DNA of 39,835 bases from a virus. The stretch lies in the IMG/VR virus record IMGVR_UViG_3300010158_000153, positions 1-39,835 of that record, one strand, 5' to 3'. The translations under genes were made by a program, and so were the position numbers. Within the stretch, counting starts at the first letter, position 1, and the number at the start of each line of letters is the position of its first letter. The notes under the pieces are model-generated. The model was given only the letters and a program-made list of their open reading frames with translations. It searched no databases and had not been told where the DNA came from. Positions 16,017-23,669 of the stretch are shown here, in pieces.

Positions 16017-16603
16017 TGATAGTAAGTCGGTCTCCTCTTGATGATAATCGGAAAGGATTGCCAAGTGTAATTACAGTGCCATTTATTACCAGCGAAAAAT
16101 GTGACGAGATAGTCGAATCATGTAATAATAACAAATGGTCTGAAGGCACTGTTTTTAAATTTGGGCAATTCATAAAGGCTAAAGAGCATCGTAGTGTTCT
16201 TGTTGCCCGAGATGGATTAGATGATGAAGTGCTAGACAATATTTTTAAGACTATTTTTAAAATCAATAGTAAGTTATTTAGATTTCATTTAGATGGGTTT
16301 AACGAAAAAGATGCTCCGCTTGTTTTTAAATATTCAGCAGAGAGAGAAGATCATTACCAGTATCATACCGATTTGCTTATTGATAGCTTTATTAGAAAAT
16401 TATCATTTTCTATACAATTATCAGATCCTAACGATTATGAAGGCGGAGATTTAGAATTTAACCCAAGCGTTAAGGAGCCAAAAATTAGACATAAAGGTAA
16501 TATGACCATTTTTCCTTCTTATATGACTCATCGTGTAACTCCAGTAACTCGTGGAACTCGCTATGCAATAGTAGGTTGGATTTATGGTCCCGAATTTAAA
16601 TAA
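16016..16603 (+). CDS. 2OG-Fe(II) oxygenase 8 (PKHD/PiuC-like)
   Basis: The 195-residue protein carries the most canonical oxygenase site of the island: YQYHTDLL with H117 and D119, NMTIFPSYMTHRV with H172, and R182 in GTRYAIVGWIYG. The arrangement LSFSIQLSDPNDYEGGDLEF at 129-148 is typical of PKHD-type hydroxylases related to PiuC and P4H. The N-terminal part (VITVPFITSEKCDEIV) matches the usual first helix of this group. It is placed between halogenases 1 and 2, with a TAATG junction upstream and a 20-base overlap downstream. Confidence 0.87.
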   Translation: MIVSRSPLDDNRKGLPSVITVPFITSEKCDEIVESCNNNKWSEGTVFKFGQFIKAKEHRSVLVARDGLDDEVLDNIFKTIFKINSKLFRFHLDGFNEKDAPLVFKYSAEREDHYQYHTDLLIDSFIRKLSFSIQLSDPNDYEGGDLEFNPSVKEPKIRHKGNMTIFPSYMTHRVTPVTRGTRYAIVGWIYGPEFK

Positions 16604-17792
16604 AAAACGGTTAGGAGTTATAGGAGTCGGCACAGCGGGAATTGCATCTATTTCTCATATTATTCCGTGGCTTGGTAATGTATGGGATGTAGTTTCTATA
16701 TACGATCCTTCGACTCCTATATTAGGTATAGGTGAAAGCACTAATCCTAATTTTATTTCAACACTGGAAAACGGAACTGGATTTAATCTAACTACAGATT
16801 TAGATCAGATCGACGGCACTCTTAAATTTGGTACCAAATATATAAACTGGCGAGAGTACGACTGGGTTAATCCATTATTTGGAGCAGGTCACGCTTTACA
16901 TTTTAACAATTTTAAACTAAAAGAATTTGCTTTTGAAAGATTTAAAAAACTGTGGCCTGAAAAATTTAAAGTTTTAGAAGGCAAAGTAACTGATGTTACA
17001 AATGAATTCCAGTGTGTGCATGTAATAGTAGACAATACTGTTGAAAAATTTGACTATGTTATTGATTGCAGAGGATTTCCGTCTGATTATACCAGCTATA
17101 ACATAAGCGATTGCTCTCCGCTCAATCGGTGTTTTGTTTATAGTATGCCGCCGCATATGGCTGATCAATTTTTATGTACTGAACATATTGCAACAAAGCA
17201 CGGTTGGACTTTTGGTATTCCATTAACTACTAGACATACCTATGGTTACTTGTTTAATGATTCTATAAGCACTGAAGAACAAGTACTAGACGACATGTCT
17301 ACAATGTTTTTGACCAATGTAACTAAAGATGATTTAAAAGAATATAAATTTAAGTCATACTATACTAAAAAAGTATTAGATAAGCGTATATTAAAAAACG
17401 GTAACAGAGCTTTATTCTTTGAACCGTTAAGTGCAAGCAGTATTTTTTGCTATATTGAGATTGCCGAATTATTCTTACATCATTTAAACAAACAAGAAAA
17501 ATATAATGAAATGTTTGTAAACACTGAATTTACTAAACTAGCAAAATCTCTAGAAGATATGTTGTCTTTTTTGTATCACGGTGGTACTAACTTTGATACT
17601 GAATTTTGGAAATATGCCAAAGATAAAGCAAATGTGAGATTAAATAACAGCAAAGAATTTGCAAATACTATCACTGAATATAAACAAATGCACAAGAATG
17701 GAACATCACTGACTGGAAGATCATGGTTCTTTACTCCTCATAATTTAAGAGTCATTGACGAAAAAATGAATTACAACTATTTTAAAGAATAA
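16584..17792 (+). CDS. Divergent, probably altered flavin halogenase-like protein 2
   Basis: At 402 residues this is about 140 shorter than its two relatives. The FAD-binding fold is retained (GVIGVGTAG at 11-19, GIGEST at 48-53), and a Lys lies where the catalytic one is expected (K81 in GTLKFGTKYINW). The halogenase signatures are degraded: WxWxIP reads WTFGIP (208-213), and EPLESTG reads EPLSASS (280-286), so the conserved Glu is a Ser. DYVIDCRGF matches the FAD-contacting IDCSGF of the neighbours. It may be inactive, act on flavin differently, or have a scaffolding role. The reading frame is intact, so it is not simply a pseudogene. The start is fixed by the FAD motif at residue 11. Confidence 0.75.
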   Translation: MVPNLNKKRLGVIGVGTAGIASISHIIPWLGNVWDVVSIYDPSTPILGIGESTNPNFISTLENGTGFNLTTDLDQIDGTLKFGTKYINWREYDWVNPLFGAGHALHFNNFKLKEFAFERFKKLWPEKFKVLEGKVTDVTNEFQCVHVIVDNTVEKFDYVIDCRGFPSDYTSYNISDCSPLNRCFVYSMPPHMADQFLCTEHIATKHGWTFGIPLTTRHTYGYLFNDSISTEEQVLDDMSTMFLTNVTKDDLKEYKFKSYYTKKVLDKRILKNGNRALFFEPLSASSIFCYIEIAELFLHHLNKQEKYNEMFVNTEFTKLAKSLEDMLSFLYHGGTNFDTEFWKYAKDKANVRLNNSKEFANTITEYKQMHKNGTSLTGRSWFFTPHNLRVIDEKMNYNYFKE

Positions 17793-17796
17793 CAAT

Positions 17797-19422
17797 ATGA
17801 AAAAACCTATAGAAAAAATTGTCATTGTAGGGGGCGGAAGTGCCGGTTGGATGACTGCCGCACTACTATCTAGAAAGTTTCCTAACAAAAAGTTTGTCTT
17901 GGTCGAAAGTCCCGATGTGCCAACCGTAGGAGTAGGTGAATCTACTCTAGGTACAATAAATTTATTCTTACACTTTTTAGGGTTAGAAGATAAGGACTGG
18001 ATGGAATATTGTAATTGTACCTATAAACTAAGCATTCAGTTTACCGATTTTTATAAAGTAGGTGAAACATTTTACTATCCGTTTGGGACAAAAGATAGAA
18101 AAAATACTATCAGCGGCCTTACTGATTGGTATCATAAAAAAGTGTTGTATCCAGATACTCCATGGAATGATTTTTACGAATGTTCATATAGTACAATGCC
18201 CTTGATATATAACAATAAGATATGCGACAATGAAACAACTCCTAAATTAGAAGGCTACAGTTTTAAAAATGACACAGCATATCATATGGATGCACAGTTA
18301 TTTGGAAAATTCTTAAAAGAAAAATTTGCTATTCCTAACGGAGTTGAACATATTCAACAACATATAACGGAACTTAATAAAGATAGCGATGGCTATTTAG
18401 ATCATCTTGTTCTAAAAAATGGAGACACAGTCAAAGGTGACTTGTTTATCGATTGCACTGGTTTTAGAAGTTTATTACTAGAACAAACCATGGGAGTAGA
18501 GTTTGAAAGTTTTAAAAAATGGCTACCTAATGATCATGCATGGACTTGTCATGTTACTTACAATGATAAGGAATTAGAGATGAAAAATGTCACAAACTGT
18601 ACAGCCTATAACAACGGTTGGGTTTGGAATATTCCGTTATATCATCGTATCGGCAGTGGCTATGTGTTTAGCAGTGATTTTATCAGTGTAGAAGATGCTT
18701 TACAAGAATACAAAGCCTATCTTAATAGTGATAAAATGACATACTACGATCCCAATCGTGCTGATAAATTAGAATTTAGATTGGTCAAAATTAAGAACGG
18801 TACTCATAGAAAAGGATGGGAAAAAAATGTTGTAGCCGTTGGACTAAGCTATGCATTTATTGAGCCATTAGAAAGTACCGGATTACTAAGCGTTCAAGAA
18901 ATGTTAATTTTATTATACCAGACTTTGGAAAATGAACAAGTTAACAAAATGCATGTTGATTGGTACAATCAATTGGCCAACAAGGTCATGCAAGGATTTA
19001 AGCATTTTGTAACATATCATTATGTACTAAGCTCTCGCAGAGACACACCATACTGGCAACATGTTACTGAAAATATCGAAATGGATCGCAGGCTAATTGA
19101 CAAAGATTTATCAGATATGCGTACTATGACTTCGGAGTTTGGAGAAAAGTTATTAGAAGACCACGAGATGGGTAATAATTTAGGAGGCATCCCAGATATA
19201 TTTGTAGGTAATCACATACTACCAGTTAATCGACAGTCTGTAGAAAAAATCGGATATGATCAATTATATGTTATTGGTGGCGGATCACCAGAGCAAACAC
19301 TGCTTAGACCTAGCACACTTCAATACTGGAACATGAAGAAAAAGAAAAACGAATTAGCGGCGGAAAAATGCCCTAGTCATTATCAGTATTTAAAACATAG
19401 ATTCTTTAACGGAAAAGAATAA
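17797..19422 (+). CDS. Flavin-dependent (tryptophan-type) halogenase 3
   Basis: A 541-residue full-length halogenase: GGGSAGW at 12-18, GVGEST at 45-50, K77 in CTYKLSIQF, WVWNIP at 275-280, and EPLESTG at 356-362. It aligns with halogenase 1 along its whole length, so the two arose by duplication and have diverged strongly in DNA sequence. Differences gather in the substrate-side segments, for example around residues 95-125 and in the C-terminal 70 residues, which hints at different substrates. It is the last gene of the operon; its stop codon touches the terminator hairpin. Four bases separate it from halogenase 2. Confidence 0.9.
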   Translation: MKKPIEKIVIVGGGSAGWMTAALLSRKFPNKKFVLVESPDVPTVGVGESTLGTINLFLHFLGLEDKDWMEYCNCTYKLSIQFTDFYKVGETFYYPFGTKDRKNTISGLTDWYHKKVLYPDTPWNDFYECSYSTMPLIYNNKICDNETTPKLEGYSFKNDTAYHMDAQLFGKFLKEKFAIPNGVEHIQQHITELNKDSDGYLDHLVLKNGDTVKGDLFIDCTGFRSLLLEQTMGVEFESFKKWLPNDHAWTCHVTYNDKELEMKNVTNCTAYNNGWVWNIPLYHRIGSGYVFSSDFISVEDALQEYKAYLNSDKMTYYDPNRADKLEFRLVKIKNGTHRKGWEKNVVAVGLSYAFIEPLESTGLLSVQEMLILLYQTLENEQVNKMHVDWYNQLANKVMQGFKHFVTYHYVLSSRRDTPYWQHVTENIEMDRRLIDKDLSDMRTMTSEFGEKLLEDHEMGNNLGGIPDIFVGNHILPVNRQSVEKIGYDQLYVIGGGSPEQTLLRPSTLQYWNMKKKKNELAAEKCPSHYQYLKHRFFNGKE

Positions 19423-20105
19423 AAAAGCACCTTACGGTGCTTTTTATTATGGGTTGATGCGTTAGGATCTATCCAAGGTTGCTCTGCTTCAGGGTGATGT
19501 TTAAATATTACAAATGGAACAGCAGGTGGAACATATCCAGGTTCTTCCGCCATTCTTGCCATCATGTGTTCAATGCCTGCACTAGAATCAATTTTATGTT
19601 GTGCGGCTGTTTTCAAATGCACTAGATCTATAAGTGTTACAGGATCTAATGGAATCGGATCTGTCCAAGTTGGGTCAGCTAGCAATTCTTTTCTAATATA
19701 ATCTGCTTTTTCTTTGATGCCAATTTGTGCTCGCTCAACCGCCATATCGTGAATATGCTGGTGCGGATTTTCCCACATCCATTCTAGAGTTTTTATTTCA
19801 TCGTCGGCTAGTTCAAATTCGTATTCTACACGATCATCATCGGGCAAATCTCTTTCCATAGGAGTCCAGTTTGGATCCTTTGGTAACATATTAGGAGCCG
19901 CATTTATAATTCCTTCTCGTGTGGCCGGCAAATGTGTTGCACCAGAATCAATAATGGCCTGAGTGGCCTGTGGCAGGAATGCATCTTCTGCAATTCTAAC
20001 CCGCCAATCGACCATATTTTGAAGCCAATCAGCCACATCGACTGCTATGTGTTCCATTAAGTAGGCTTCTAGTTTAGTAAAATGTATTGAAAATTTCTGT
20101 GTCAT
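19383..20105 (-). CDS. Conserved phage protein of unknown function, tail/fibre module
   Basis: A 240-residue acidic protein. The N-terminus KLEAYLMEHIAVDVADWLQN, then NMVDWRVRIAEDAFL, resembles small proteins next to fibre genes of marine T4-like phages, but I cannot assign a role. ELADDEIKTLEWMWENPHQH (about 100-119) suggests an alpha-helical fold. A second half has PLDPVTLIDLVHLK. The last 25 or so residues (from STHNKKHRK on) are encoded by the terminator hairpin and by the antisense of halogenase 3, so the original stop was probably lost or displaced. A GGAGA site at 20113-20117 and a late box upstream support the start at 20105. Confidence 0.75.
   Translation of the reverse strand: MTQKFSIHFTKLEAYLMEHIAVDVADWLQNMVDWRVRIAEDAFLPQATQAIIDSGATHLPATREGIINAAPNMLPKDPNWTPMERDLPDDDRVEYEFELADDEIKTLEWMWENPHQHIHDMAVERAQIGIKEKADYIRKELLADPTWTDPIPLDPVTLIDLVHLKTAAQHKIDSSAGIEHMMARMAEEPGYVPPAVPFVIFKHHPEAEQPWIDPNASTHNKKHRKVLFYSFPLKNLCFKY
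19422..19445. terminator. Bidirectional rho-independent terminator
   Basis: AAAAAGCACC, loop TTAC, then GGTGCTTTTT form a perfect 10-base-pair stem with A- and T-tracts on either side. It therefore works in both directions between the plus-strand operon and the minus-strand fibre module. On the minus strand the hairpin lies inside the open reading frame of the convergent gene, upstream of its stop codon. Confidence 0.88.
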
Positions 20106-20121
20106 TGTAAGGTCTCCGCTG

Positions 20122-20129
20122 TATTTATG
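20122..20129 (-). promoter_or_regulatory. T4-like late promoter box for the 240-residue protein
   Basis: The minus strand reads CATAAATA followed by C, one mismatch from TATAAATA, 16 bases upstream of the ATG. It overlaps the last codons of the preceding fibre gene. The GGAGA ribosome site lies between the box and the start. Confidence 0.5.
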
Positions 20130-21111
20130 CGATTAAATGTCCGTTAAAGAAAGAATGAGAAGCATGGAATCTGTTGTTGTTGCTAGTCCAGTTACCCCAT
20201 ACTCGACAGTTATCGCCTGCGGCGAGATATAACTGTTGTTGCCAGTGGATCCCGTGTGGATAAGGACTTCCATTACCGTGGCTAAAAATACCATGCGGCA
20301 CACGACCTGACGGCAAGCCTGACACAGCACCATTCTTGCCCAAGCTCATGTGCATGTGTCCTGTGGTACTGGTCCAGCTAGTATCGTTATGTTGATAAGT
20401 TAACCATTGAAAGCAGTAATGTCCTGCTACCGGAGCAGTCCATACACCGTTGGTATAATCAAATCCACTTCCGTTACGTTGATATCCAGTCCACCCAAAG
20501 CCGCTGTTGATTGCTTGCCAGCCAGTTCCGCTACCTAATTGGTTATTATACAACCAGCCACCGGTTCCATGACTTTGAAACATGGGTGTACCTTGGGTTT
20601 GTGGTGAGCCTGCACCCATAACAAATCTGCCGCCTGCATCAAATCGAGCACGTTCTGTGCCAGCAGTGGTAATACGAACAGTATTATCATTGTTAAAAAA
20701 TATGCCAGTATTAGTGTTGCCGGCCAATGCTACTGCTGGTGTGCTTGCACTACCTTGTATAGTTTGTAGTGCGCCGGCCATGCTACTACCGTTTTTGTTT
20801 AACGGTGTAAATCCTAAATTTGCAACTGCGGCGCCACTAGCTAGTTTTGTGCTGTCTACTCCTGCTGAACTGCTAATATCTGCGTTGACAACGGTTCTGT
20901 ATGTAACAGTGTTTGCGCCAGCATTACTAATATCAAGTGTAGAGGCTAGCTGTGCGGTTCCAACAGAATTGTTAGCCAACGTAGTAGAGGTAACTGCGCC
21001 AGGCGCAAGGTTACCACTAGTTACGCTGTTGTTACCAAAATCGGTACTAACTAGAGTGTTTGGAACAAAACTATCTGTTGCGATACGTTTAAAACTTGAG
21101 TAGGTTGCCAT
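20125..21111 (-). CDS. C1q-like tail fibre paralogue 1
   Basis: A 328-residue fibre protein. The N-terminus MATYSSFKRIATDSFVPNT is nearly shared by the next two genes. The middle carries fibre-type repeats (NADISSSAGV, LGFTPLNKNGSSMAGAL, NTNTGIFF near 140) expected to form a trimeric beta-shaft. From about residue 215 a C1q/TNF-like head follows: GVWTAPVAGHYCFQW, YLAAGDNCRVWGN and the closing FFNGHLIA. Such heads bind ligands at fibre tips, so this is probably a receptor-binding or accessory fibre. It ends 19 bases before the downstream gene and starts nine bases after the previous paralogue. Confidence 0.8.
   Translation of the reverse strand: MATYSSFKRIATDSFVPNTLVSTDFGNNSVTSGNLAPGAVTSTTLANNSVGTAQLASTLDISNAGANTVTYRTVVNADISSSAGVDSTKLASGAAVANLGFTPLNKNGSSMAGALQTIQGSASTPAVALAGNTNTGIFFNNDNTVRITTAGTERARFDAGGRFVMGAGSPQTQGTPMFQSHGTGGWLYNNQLGSGTGWQAINSGFGWTGYQRNGSGFDYTNGVWTAPVAGHYCFQWLTYQHNDTSWTSTTGHMHMSLGKNGAVSGLPSGRVPHGIFSHGNGSPYPHGIHWQQQLYLAAGDNCRVWGNWTSNNNRFHASHSFFNGHLIA
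21088..21111 (-). repeat. Near-identical 24-bp gene starts in the three fibre paralogues
   Basis: The first 24 bases of the three fibre genes (21088-21111, 22069-22092, 23016-23039) all encode MATYSSFK and differ at only a few positions, while the downstream sequences diverge strongly. This points to tandem duplication with the start conserved, either for protein docking at the fibre base or through recombination between copies. Confidence 0.75.
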
Positions 21112-21120
21112 TTAGTTCTA

Positions 21121-22092
21121 TTATCCTATTAAGTATCCGCACCACAAACTATGATCGCCGTGCATCCGTCCGTTGTTTCCACCAAAATATGGTTGTGGTG
21201 ATGAAAAATCAGTTGCATTTAGATAAATTTCTATGCTAGCTGAAATACCCGGGGTGTAGTTATTGCTAAGTTGGTGGCCATATAACGTATGAGGCTGACG
21301 ACCAGTTGTCCTGTCAGTACTCGCTGATCCATTATAGCCGATGTTGTAGTGTATGTAACCAGTGCTGTTGTTAGCATCGTTGTAGTAATATGTTTGTGAG
21401 TAGAAGCTGTACCATCCTGCTACAGGAGCTGTAAATCTGCCTCCCGGAGCAAAGTTACTGCCACCTTTCTGTGCAGTAACTTGCCAAGTCCACCAACCGT
21501 TGGCCACTGTAAGTTCGTTCCAGTTACTTACACCTACGTTAAAACTATTTCTATACAACCACCCACCATTTCCAGAAGCAGTAAACGCCGGAATGTTTGG
21601 TTGCATTTGTGCAACGCCGCTGCCGTATTTGTTAAAGTTGCTGGCCACAGCACCTGCTGTTGTTATATTAACTTGGTTTGTAGTTGGAAAATAAATTCCA
21701 GTATTAGTATTGTTACTAGCGGCTACACCCGGAGCACTTACACTCGATGCGGGAATTATCAAATTGCCTGTTAAACTATCGCCTGCTTTGTTAACTGTGG
21801 TATAACCTATGTTTGTAGTACTAGCGCCAGAAGCAAGTTGACTGCCTGTAATCGAGCCGCTGGCAAAATCTCCGTTGACAAACGGACGATAGGTCATAGT
21901 TTTTCCACTAAAGTCTAAAGTAGTTGCCAGTTGCGTAGTTCCAACTGTAGCGGCAGCAATGTCTGCTGTTCTAACACTACCAGAGGCAAATGCGGCTGTA
22001 GGAACTCCACCAGTAGCAATATCAGCGTTGGTAATATTTTGGCTTATAATGGCCTGATTGTCAATTTGTTTAAAACTTGAATATGTTGCCAT
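21121..22092 (-). CDS. C1q-like tail fibre paralogue 2
   Basis: A 323-residue paralogue with the same plan: MATYSSFKQIDNQAI, shaft repeats (VNGDFASGSITGSQLASG, IGYTTVNKAGDSLTGNL, NTNTGIYF), then a C1q-like head from about residue 210 (GGRFTAPVAGWYSFYS, closing SLWCGYLIG). The head is Asn/Tyr/Trp-rich and clearly different in its loops from paralogues 1 and 3, as expected for a diversifying ligand-binding face. The ATG lies two bases after the preceding gene, with AGG in TAGGTTAATT as a weak ribosome site. Confidence 0.8.
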   Translation of the reverse strand: MATYSSFKQIDNQAIISQNITNADIATGGVPTAAFASGSVRTADIAAATVGTTQLATTLDFSGKTMTYRPFVNGDFASGSITGSQLASGASTTNIGYTTVNKAGDSLTGNLIIPASSVSAPGVAASNNTNTGIYFPTTNQVNITTAGAVASNFNKYGSGVAQMQPNIPAFTASGNGGWLYRNSFNVGVSNWNELTVANGWWTWQVTAQKGGSNFAPGGRFTAPVAGWYSFYSQTYYYNDANNSTGYIHYNIGYNGSASTDRTTGRQPHTLYGHQLSNNYTPGISASIEIYLNATDFSSPQPYFGGNNGRMHGDHSLWCGYLIG

Positions 22093-22094
22093 AA

Positions 22095-23039
22095 TTAACC
22101 TATTAGAAATCCACTAAATGTTTGATGCCCGGAATGTAGTCTACTACTGTTACCGTGGAAAATAGTTCCGCAACTCACATAGTCCGATGCGTTCATATCA
22201 ATTACCGCAGTATGAGAGTAGCCATCTTCATAGGCATTAACGTTACCATGTCTGGCCATAATATAAGGACAACGTCCGCCTGCGGTCCAACTTTTATTAC
22301 CGTTCTTTCTAAACCAAAAATGGAAATAATTAGGCACCGTGTTCGAGTCGTCTAAGATATAGTACCATGTGGTAAAATAATACAATCCCGCTACTGGCGC
22401 AGTAAATCTTCCAGGAGCACCACTAAAATTACTGCCGCCATATTGGTGTTCTGTGTTCCAATTCCATATCGATCCAACTTCCCATTCACCTGTGCTACCA
22501 AACTGCGGGGCATAATACCATCCGTTTTGGCCGCATACGGCAAATACAGGATGATTAGGTTTAGTAATATAACCATTGCTATCAATATTCATAGCCACAC
22601 TACCGCCTGCTACAATAGCTATGTTGTTGGTTGTGATATTGATACCTGATGCTGAATCACTAGCACTTTGAATACTAGGACTAGAGGTCGAGCCTGCTGG
22701 TATTGTTAGTTGCCCCGTTAGTGTATCGCCTGACCTATTAACAGGAGTAAATCCAATATTTGTAATTACTGCATTGCCGGCCAGTGTTGTTCCGCTAATA
22801 CCGGCACTACCACTAATGTCTGCATTGACAATGGGGCGATATGTAACAGTCTTTCCACTTAAATTAATAGAAGTAGCTAAATTTGCAGAGGTAACAACAC
22901 CACTCATTGCCGTACTTGGTACAGCATTATTAGCTATATTGGTTGCGGTAATTGTGTTAGGTGCAATATTGCCTGTTACAATAGTATTAGCAACCAGGCC
23001 GTCTGCCGCAATCTTCTTAAAACTTGAATATGTTGCCAT
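22095..23039 (-). CDS. C1q-like tail fibre paralogue 3
   Basis: A 314-residue paralogue: MATYSSFKKIAADGLVANT, shaft repeats (VNADISGSAGISGTTLAG, IGFTPVNRSGDTLTGQL), and a C1q-like head from about residue 200 (GRFTAPVAGLYYFTTWYY, closing TFSGFLIG). It is the first of the three tandem copies in transcription order and has the best ribosome site (AAGG six bases before the ATG). Shaft repeats are shared with the others at the protein level, while the head is diverged. Confidence 0.8.
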   Translation of the reverse strand: MATYSSFKKIAADGLVANTIVTGNIAPNTITATNIANNAVPSTAMSGVVTSANLATSINLSGKTVTYRPIVNADISGSAGISGTTLAGNAVITNIGFTPVNRSGDTLTGQLTIPAGSTSSPSIQSASDSASGINITTNNIAIVAGGSVAMNIDSNGYITKPNHPVFAVCGQNGWYYAPQFGSTGEWEVGSIWNWNTEHQYGGSNFSGAPGRFTAPVAGLYYFTTWYYILDDSNTVPNYFHFWFRKNGNKSWTAGGRCPYIMARHGNVNAYEDGYSHTAVIDMNASDYVSCGTIFHGNSSRLHSGHQTFSGFLIG

Positions 23040-23048
23040 CGTTTAACC

Positions 23049-23660
23049 TTAAATTGTAAATAGTCTCCAACCTCTAGTAGCATCATAATAAATCATATCA
23101 AATGCCGCTCCTTGGGTTGCTACCACTAATGTTGCATCTGTGGTGTTGCTCATAATAGGCTGACCGTTTCTTGCTATTGACAAATTGTTAGTGTTAAATG
23201 TGTTAGCGATATCAACTACACGAATCGTATCGCCCTGGCTTGGACTTCCTGGCAATGTAATTGTAAATGCGCCGCCTGAAGTATTAACCCATAACAACTG
23301 TTGCGCACTGGCAGTGTAGGTACCAGTAACAGTCACATTGACCATTTGGGCACCTACAGTACCAGTTACAATATAATTAACACCATCGCTAGTTAAAAAT
23401 ATCACACTGTTGTTAGCCATTGTATAGCTAGCAGAACTCGTATTTGTAAGGAAATTAATTGTACCGCTGGGAGTTGATAATACTGCGGCTCCACCGGTAG
23501 TATTCCAAAAACCCTGTGACTGGCCGGTAACTGAAGCAGGAGAAGCTAATGTAATACTTCCCGCCGCACCTGTGATAGTGGTAAATTGACCATTCTGAGG
23601 AGTTGTTGATCCGCCGGTAGTTGTTGATCCGGTGCCTAAAACTGTATTATATCGTCCCAT
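23049..23660 (-). CDS. Small virion structural (fibre-associated) protein
   Basis: A 203-residue Thr/Ser/Gly-rich protein without signal peptide or enzyme motif. The second half reads TSGGAFTITLPGSPSQGDTI, then RVVDIANTFNTNNLSIARNG, and ends FDMIYYDATRGWRLF. This beta-sandwich pattern recurs in cyanophage fibre and baseplate proteins, where it follows a short N-terminal connector (MGRYNTVLGTG). A structural role at the tail tip is inferred from sequence style and from position between giant fibre and C1q fibres. AAGAGA seven bases upstream supports the start. Confidence 0.7.
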   Translation of the reverse strand: MGRYNTVLGTGSTTTGGSTTPQNGQFTTITGAAGSITLASPASVTGQSQGFWNTTGGAAVLSTPSGTINFLTNTSSASYTMANNSVIFLTSDGVNYIVTGTVGAQMVNVTVTGTYTASAQQLLWVNTSGGAFTITLPGSPSQGDTIRVVDIANTFNTNNLSIARNGQPIMSNTTDATLVVATQGAAFDMIYYDATRGWRLFTI

Positions 23661-23669
23661 ATTAATCTC

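Noticed and set aside
7463-19422. RiPP-type precursor peptide for the tailoring enzymes
   Set aside because: Gaps between the genes are at most nine bases and no small extra frame with leader-core character was seen, so a peptide substrate inside the operon is not supported.
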